A stretch of 64,000 bases of DNA from Stachybotrys elegans (taxonomy: Eukaryota; Ascomycota; Sordariomycetes; Hypocreales; Stachybotryaceae). Below, piece after piece: positions 58,501 to 64,000 of this stretch (positions within the stretch are counted from its first letter, which is position 1; each line of letters begins with the position of its first letter). Position numbers and translations under genes: made by a program. The notes under the pieces were generated by a model. The model did no database searches. It saw nothing but the letters and a program-made list of their open reading frames with translations, and was not told where the DNA came from. The stretch lies in the NCBI GenBank assembly GCA_020746835.1, contig JAGPNK010000033.1:1-64000 (forward strand), in the 5' to 3' direction.

Positions 58501-58958
58501 GGTTATTGCGCAAGTTGTGTGTCTGAAGGGTGAGATGCAGAGGGAGTTCAAGAGTCCAAAATTCCAAGTCAAAGGGCGGACGCGAGAAAAGCCTGCTGGC
58601 AAATCATGTGTTCCGCTGAATAAGCGGTACTTTGCCCTTTATTTCATCGCGCTCCATTCAACAATCGCAAGATCTTACAAACTCATCCTTATTACAAAAA
58701 AAAGAATTAAAAAAAAAATTGTAAAATAGAAGTAGTTCCAGAGTATCCTCTATCTAGATTATCCTCTCTCCAGTTCGTCATCAAAAGATTTGCTCTATGT
58801 TTGTACTAAGATCAACTGCGCTATATGCCACCCGTAACTCGGTACAAAGCACCATCACTTACCAGGACGCATTCAGCAACAGCAACAGCAAATGCATCAT
58901 GCCTTCGTTTCAATATTATCCGATTTTGTTGGTTGGCTGCGAAAAATCCCTTTCTCTT
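58501..58958. other. Divergent/upstream intergenic region
   Basis: About 460 bp between the TMEM14 start codon and the MFS stop. It includes A-rich runs near 58697-58722. No gene is supported. Confidence 0.6.
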
Positions 58959-60465
58959 CTATACATGTCGCACTCGGAAAAAGAAGCGTGGTGCAAGCCA
59001 GCCGATCCACGATTGCGAGCCGGCAGTGCTTGAGACAGCGCTGGACTGCTGCTGCTGCTGCTGTTCCGTGTGAAACATCTTCCATCCACGCAGTAACCAC
59101 ATACAGATTGCCCCCGTCAGAAACATGAATGCCACGAATATCTGCGTCTGCCGAAAGTTCCGCACACCCCCCTCGGTGTCAGCCAATTCAATGGCTACCA
59201 CCTCGGCAAATGTAGTTGGCAGCACCAGAGCGAGACAGATGGCACGGAATGTGCTCGCGAGTTTCGGTATCCCGACCACCTCTCCAATGACAGGCGTCAC
59301 TGTACACCAGAAGATCCCGCAAGTCGATCCCGCCGTCACAGCGAACACACAAAGAAGAGGGAAATTCTGGGCAGGAATCCACAGCGCAAAGCAGAAGAGC
59401 GCGCACATTGCCGTCAGCAGCGTTGCGATGTTGATGCGGCCAAAGGTATCGCTAAAGTAGCCTATGAAGGGACGTCCGAAGCCCAGGCCGAGGTTTAGAA
59501 GCGCGTTGACAATGGAGCCTTGCGTTGCAGACAGGCCAATCGAGAAGGCGAAACTGGGGAGCGAATACATGAGCGTAATGTATCCAAATTCAGTTGCCAC
59601 TCCCCACACGAGGACGAGGATAATATGCAAGTGCCCAAAGTCACGATATCGGAAGCTGCGGACGGCGACTGGGTTGGCGACGATAGCCTTGGAGCCAGTC
59701 TCCCGTACAAGCAGCGAAGAAATGGCATTTGCGAGCAAGCTGCAGCACGCAAGGATACGATACGTCCACTGCACGCCGACGTTCTGGATCGCAAGGTTGG
59801 TTGCTAGACTGTAGGCTAGACCCCCGATGCCGGCGCCGGAACTGGCGATGCCTACGGCAAGACTCCGCCGGGTTGAGAACCAGCTTGGCAGGATCGAGGC
59901 GCTCGTGACGTAAACCAAGCCCATCCCCCAGCCAAAACAGATGCCCTGCGAAAGTACAAGCTGCCAGATACTCGTCACGAAGGAAGAGGTCAGAAGCGAG
60001 ACGAAGACCAGCGCTGTTCCGAGGAGGAGGGTCATGCGCGTGCCAACGAGCTTCTGGCTCCAGCTGATGGCTGGGGCAATAAGCAGGGCCTGCGAAATGG
60101 AGAGGCCTCCTATAATGGCATAGGTGAAATGGGATGCACGGAGCTGGCCCGAGTCAAGGGAGTAGTAGGCCATGATAACAGCCCATGACTGGCAGAGGTC
60201 AGCTGGCCGATCGAGAGACGTGGGATATGAGTCGACTTACGGCATTGATACCCCAGGTGTGTGCATTCATCATAAAAACAGCAAATACGATAACCCATCC
60301 ATAGCCGCCATTAGGAGGAACTGGCTCCGCGTTGGCTACGTTGACGGAACCCTCCGGCTCTTCCAATACATGGGCAAGGCGGATCTCTTGTCTGGGTGTA
60401 AGCTCAAACGAGTCGCGACCTGCCTGGGATTGCATTGGCGAAACTGATCTCGTGGCACAAGCCAT
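58959..60465 (-). CDS. MFS monocarboxylate-type transporter (MCT family)
   Basis: Plasma-membrane transporter, 484 aa, in two exons (60465-60241 and 60188-58959; donor GTAAGT, acceptor GCCAG). The family signature PPNGGYGWVIVFAVF at the first helix is the MCT motif. It is followed by TWGINA and SWAVIMAYY across the intron. About 12 helices are present; SILPSWFSTRRSLAVGIASS and RPFIGYFSDTFGRINI are the conserved loops. The N-terminal 50 residues are cytosolic and acidic (EEPEGSVNVANAEP). The C-terminal tail contains a run of six to seven Gln coded by CAG repeats, then Ser-rich sequence. Fungal MCT-like proteins carry monocarboxylates or other small metabolites; yeast Mch members often do not move lactate. 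The substrate is unknown and no enzyme neighbours suggest one. Confidence 0.92.
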
Positions 60466-61711
60466 GGTTGGAAGAGGAGAATATTTATTGAGTATGCAGC
60501 GTCTTGCCTGACACTGAGAGATGGCAAAGTAGTGTGAGGGGAAAGTTGATAGATCCGCCTGGCAGGCTAATGGCCATGTATATGCTCGAGGCTTCCGGTG
60601 CCGGCTTCAACCCGTCAACGGGTGGTCCACTTGGATGCAGGTAAGCACGTGAGTCACACCGTGTCTCGATATGGAGTTTCATTTCTGGATAAACTACTAC
60701 TTCCAGGCAGTGCAGCTCGTTAGCAAAGTGCAGAGCCAATGGGCTGAAGAACGGATCAGGGAAACATGGAAATCGAATGCAACTGCTGCCTCCCTGCCGC
60801 ATGTTTGAGTGAGCCATGAAGTCGAGGGGATTAATTGCTCCTATCTATAAAATGACGTGTCGTTATACATGTCATCATCATGCAATCATAGCTTTTGGTC
60901 CGACCATCGCAACTCATCAGAGGCCTGAACACCAATCTGATGGGCGAGATGGACTCGGGTCTCTTGCCAGTTCCACCGAAGGTGGAAGAACAGGCACGGG
61001 TATGATCCGTGAGCAATTTTGTCTTGCATTTTACGCCAGGATGAAATTCGTAGAGGCCCATGGATGCATTTGCGCTTCACCAGTGATTGGCAATCAAGCG
61101 AGCAAATACATAAGCCTCATTGGTTCATGAACAAGACTTCGTTTGGGGTTCGCCATGCCTCTTGAATGCTGCCGTTTTACCGCAGCCCGTAGCAATCATT
61201 CCCAACAACTACAGTACGATCGATCGTAAGTGGCATGTTCCTCACAGGCTGTCAAGGGAACTTCCCCTCATGCTCCGGAGGTTCACGGCATCGGATGGTG
61301 CCGATGGAAGCTCAACATTTCCGAAATGACGTGGGGGATGGTCTATCTAGAAACTGATAGTACGCATCCTGTGCGGAAGGCTGGCTACGTCCCGGATGAA
61401 CTGAGCAGGATGATATTCTGGGGCACACCTATCGGCCACAGAGGTGTTTGCCTAGTCTAGGACATCTCCCGCCGTTTGGCCACTCTGGAAAGTGCCGTCT
61501 CAACAGCCATATACACGGCAAGTTTGCACATCGTGAAAAAGCAAACCCTATTAGTCGGGTCAAAGTTTTATCTCACCCAAAACTTACTTCCACAGGCTCA
61601 TGGACAAGAGCGCACCCCAAAGCTGAATCCAAATCCATTGTCCTCCCCCATCCCCAAGCCAGGAACATCACCCAATTCATCGTGTCTGCGGATTGATAAG
61701 AGACATCCAAC
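60466..61711. other. Intergenic region, no gene seen
   Basis: About 1.25 kb between the divergent MCT transporter (minus) and the phosphoesterase-like gene (plus). It probably holds both promoters. Frames of up to 110 codons are unsupported. Confidence 0.6.
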
Positions 61712-62734
61712 ATGACTGGCAGCGCTTTCCTCCCAGACTCTGAGAAACCGCCCATCAAGACGCGGGTTCTTATCCTTTCGGACACCAACGGCAAGCGGTT
61801 TGAGCGGGACAAGATATTCCAGGGACATGTGGACATTGCCATTCACTGTGGAAATCTCACCGACGGCTCCAAACTTGAAGAGTTTGGTGCGGCCATTGAG
61901 CTGCTCAAAGCCATCAAAGCAACGTGGAAATTCGTCATTGCCGGGAGCCGCGATTTTACCCTCGACGACGGGGCATTTGAGAAGATAAAGGCGGAAGCGG
62001 ACCGAGGCGAGGTGACACTTGGCGGCTCGATAGCTGAAGAGTACGGACTGGTAGGAGAGGCCAGGCTGATTCTTCTCGACATCGTGCGTCATGGTATCAA
62101 ATACCTTAGAGAAGGAACGCACCAAGTCATCCTCCACAACGACGCGCTTGTTCGCATCTACGCGAGCCCTTACACGCCGTCCAACGGCTCGACTGGTGGC
62201 TTCCAGTATACCGATGGGCACGAATTTTGCATCCCACCCGGCACGGACATTGTCGTGACTCACGGGCCGCCACGCGGTGTATGGGATCGGATTAGGGATC
62301 CAAGGCAAGCTGGCTCGGAGGAGCGGATCGGGTGCCCGCAGCTTTTCGGCGCCGTCGCCAGGGCGCAGCCACGGCTTCACTGCTTTGGCCACGCCCGCGG
62401 CGACTGGGGCGCCCGCCTTGTCACTTGGCGACGGGAGATATCGGAGCACCCTTCCCATCTTGCCGACATTGACAACGAGGGCGGGAAATCCCCCGTCATC
62501 GCCAGCCTCCCGTGGATGCCGGGGGACAAGCTCAAGGCCTGCCGAGAGGGAAATTGCTACTACACAAACCACTGCACGGGAGACGAGAATGCCGTCGGCG
62601 AGGGAAAGACGCTGTTTATCAACGCGGCACTTGTACGGGACGATGATGGTCCGGAACGTTTCCCTTGGCTGGTCGAGATTGATCTTTCGCAAGTGTGGAG
62701 GCCAGAGCCAAGCGCAGACATGGTGGAATTGTGA
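61712..62734 (+). CDS. Calcineurin-like phosphoesterase with degenerate metal site
   Basis: Single-exon gene, 340 aa, of the metallophosphoesterase fold. Motif order is preserved but residues are changed. LILSDTNGKRF has Asn for the usual His of SDTH. AIHCGNLTD has Asn for the Asp of CGD. VIAGSRDFTLDD has Ser-Arg for the Asn-His of GNHD. THGPPRGVWD is intact, and CFGHARGDWG keeps only the first His of GHxH. Active members need these residues to hold two metal ions, so this is probably an inactive or strongly altered homologue. Possible roles are binding or scaffolding, but nothing in the sequence shows which. There is no signal peptide or membrane helix. The frame is intact over its full length with normal codon use, so it is not an ordinary pseudogene. 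It stands alone, divergent from the MCT transporter. Confidence 0.85.
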   Translation: MTGSAFLPDSEKPPIKTRVLILSDTNGKRFERDKIFQGHVDIAIHCGNLTDGSKLEEFGAAIELLKAIKATWKFVIAGSRDFTLDDGAFEKIKAEADRGEVTLGGSIAEEYGLVGEARLILLDIVRHGIKYLREGTHQVILHNDALVRIYASPYTPSNGSTGGFQYTDGHEFCIPPGTDIVVTHGPPRGVWDRIRDPRQAGSEERIGCPQLFGAVARAQPRLHCFGHARGDWGARLVTWRREISEHPSHLADIDNEGGKSPVIASLPWMPGDKLKACREGNCYYTNHCTGDENAVGEGKTLFINAALVRDDDGPERFPWLVEIDLSQVWRPEPSADMVEL

Positions 62735-63497
62735 AAGGAAGGGCCAGACATAGAAACACACCAGAGACGGCACTTTCGCTCTTGGTCAGGGCTCTCTCTC
62801 ACTCGCAGACGCCCAATTCCTTTGGCGCTTAGGGACATTACCACGGGCACAGCCTCAGAGGCCATCGAGGGCGGCAATCGGCCGTTGCGAATAAAGGATA
62901 GAGGGGACTAACAAAATGAACGGGGCCTCGACACGCGCCGGCGGTTAATTCGCCAGGCTGGCAGCGGTTTGGCCACGGGCGGATAATTGGCTGTCGGCAG
63001 CCCGTGGTGCAACTCGCGAAGCGCCAGCGCATCGACAAGGAAATCGTCAGCCAGTCAACCACCCCTGCGCCGGGGCCCGTTTGCCGGGCGACTCCACTGA
63101 ATGTGTCTCGGCTTGGTTGGCCACGGGAGGGCTCAGGGAATCGGTTGGGCGCCTGTCGTGACATGGTCAATGTTTGGTGTTTGTTGGACGGCGCTTTGTT
63201 CAGTGAACAGCGGCATCCATAAGAAGGGCTCGTCGCATTCACCTTGGCCTTGGATGTGAGCAACAATCAATTTCACATCCTCTTTTCTTTCTTTACTTTT
63301 CTTTTCTTTGACTGTCTGGGAACATCTTCTGGGGCGCCTGGGCTTCCTTTTTCTAGTTCTTCTTCCTCTCACATCCACTCACCTTTCTGTACCTCAACCA
63401 AAATATCTTCAACTGCCGGCCAGTTCACCACAAGTCTACACGCCTTTTCCATTCAATAATCCCATCATTCCCTAACTTTACCCTTCAACCCTGCACC
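62735..63497. promoter_or_regulatory. Promoter region of the MARVEL-like gene, with CT-rich tract
   Basis: About 760 bp without a supported gene. A pyrimidine-rich run (about 63277-63310, tcctcttttctttctttact) and further CT-rich blocks up to 63480 precede the ATG. This is a common arrangement at fungal core promoters. Confidence 0.5.
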
Positions 63498-64000
63498 ATG
63501 GGCACATTCGATACCGCCATGAAGGCCGTCGAGCTCGGCCGCAGCGCGCGGGACCTTGCCGGAACCGCCTCGCAGTTTCGGCAGGCAGATAAGGGCGAAC
63601 TCGGCCGCCAAGCCGGGCAGTCAGCCTTTGCTCAGGGCGCCGACGTGGGCAAGCAGGCCGGCAAGACGTGGCTCAAGACGTTCGAGGTTATCCCTCGGCT
63701 TATCTGCCGCGGCACGCAGTTCATCTTCGCCATCATCGCCTGTGGCTTCTACGGTAACCGCGTTGATGCGGACCGCCGAGGTGATGATGGCTATTCTCCC
63801 GAGTGGTTGTTTGCCATTACCGTCGCGGGCATCTCGGCCATCTCGGCAGCCCTCTTCATGGCCGTCGCGCCGCTGAGCGCCCTGCCCGTGATTGGTTCCC
63901 GCCTCAAGCTCTTCAAGACCTACCGCGCCTTTGCATGGGATCTGGGTCTCTTTATCTGCTGGCTCGTCGTCTTTGGAATCTTTGCCGCCATCTTTCTCCA
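63498..64000 (+). CDS. MARVEL-like four-helix membrane protein, 5' part only
   Basis: The frame is open from the ATG at 63498 (context caccATGG) to the end of the window, at least 167 codons, so the gene is cut by the window edge. It starts MGTFDTAMKAVELGRSARDL, with a hydrophilic N-terminus of about 60 residues. Three hydrophobic segments follow: about 70-85 (ICRGTQFIFAIIACGFYGN), about 100-125 (WLFAITVAGISAISAALFMA) and about 148 onward (DLGLFICWLVVFGIFAAIF). Spacing and the RxxQFIFA start of helix 1 fit fungal MARVEL-domain integral membrane proteins, which act in membrane apposition and trafficking. The fourth helix and tail lie outside the window. A shadow frame (63556-63876) overlaps it. 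Confidence 0.8.
   Translation, partial: MGTFDTAMKAVELGRSARDLAGTASQFRQADKGELGRQAGQSAFAQGADVGKQAGKTWLKTFEVIPRLICRGTQFIFAIIACGFYGNRVDADRRGDDGYSPEWLFAITVAGISAISAALFMAVAPLSALPVIGSRLKLFKTYRAFAWDLGLFICWLVVFGIFAAIFL

Noticed and set aside
61598..62773. 391-codon minus-strand frame
   Set aside because: Antisense shadow of the phosphoesterase-like gene, which has clear ordered motifs on the plus strand.

Overview
This window comes from a filamentous ascomycete genome (Pezizomycotina, most likely Sordariomycetes). The signs are short GT-AG introns of 45-70 bp, Zn2Cys6, HET and GH7 gene families, and a two-compartment layout. About 19.1 kb of very AT-rich, gene-free sequence carrying the mark of repeat-induced point mutation (RIP) adjoins about 45 kb of ordinary gene-bearing DNA. 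I cannot name the species from the sequence.

Region 1 (1-19130) is a nest of dead retroelements. A Ty3/gypsy-type element (2884-11721, minus strand) has 177-bp LTRs and a matching ATAAT target duplication. It sits inside an older copia-type element whose LTR pair is at 857-1097 and 17706-17948. A small 1.05-kb LTR-flanked element (17949-18993) lies at the outer edge of the right copia LTR. No intact reading frame survives. The RIP signature stops abruptly near 19130, at one end of a dispersed terminal-repeat family that has five more ends in the window.

Region 2 (19.2-35.5 kb) holds accessory-type genes with wide gaps: a microsomal cytochrome P450, a secreted amidase, a HET-domain protein, a membrane-anchored histidine-phosphatase-like protein and a ten-exon ferric-reductase-like membrane protein. 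Two MITE-like elements lie in the gaps.

Region 3 (35.5-45 kb) is mostly intergenic, with one convergent pair of secreted plant-cell-wall enzymes: a CE1 acetylxylan-esterase-type esterase and a GH7 cellobiohydrolase.

Region 4 (45-51.3 kb) is a compact block of a Dabb-domain protein, an SDR dehydrogenase, a Zn2Cys6 regulator and an allantoate-permease-type MFS transporter. It looks like a small catabolic or specialised-metabolism module.

Region 5 (51.3-64 kb) has a 265-bp MITE with a perfect 9-bp target duplication, a MAPEG protein convergent with a GH95 alpha-L-fucosidase, a TMEM14 protein, a monocarboxylate-type MFS transporter, a calcineurin-like phosphoesterase that has lost several metal ligands, and the start of a MARVEL-like membrane protein cut by the window edge.

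All splice structures were worked out by eye from frame continuity, GT/AG signals and family conservation. No transcript data were available.
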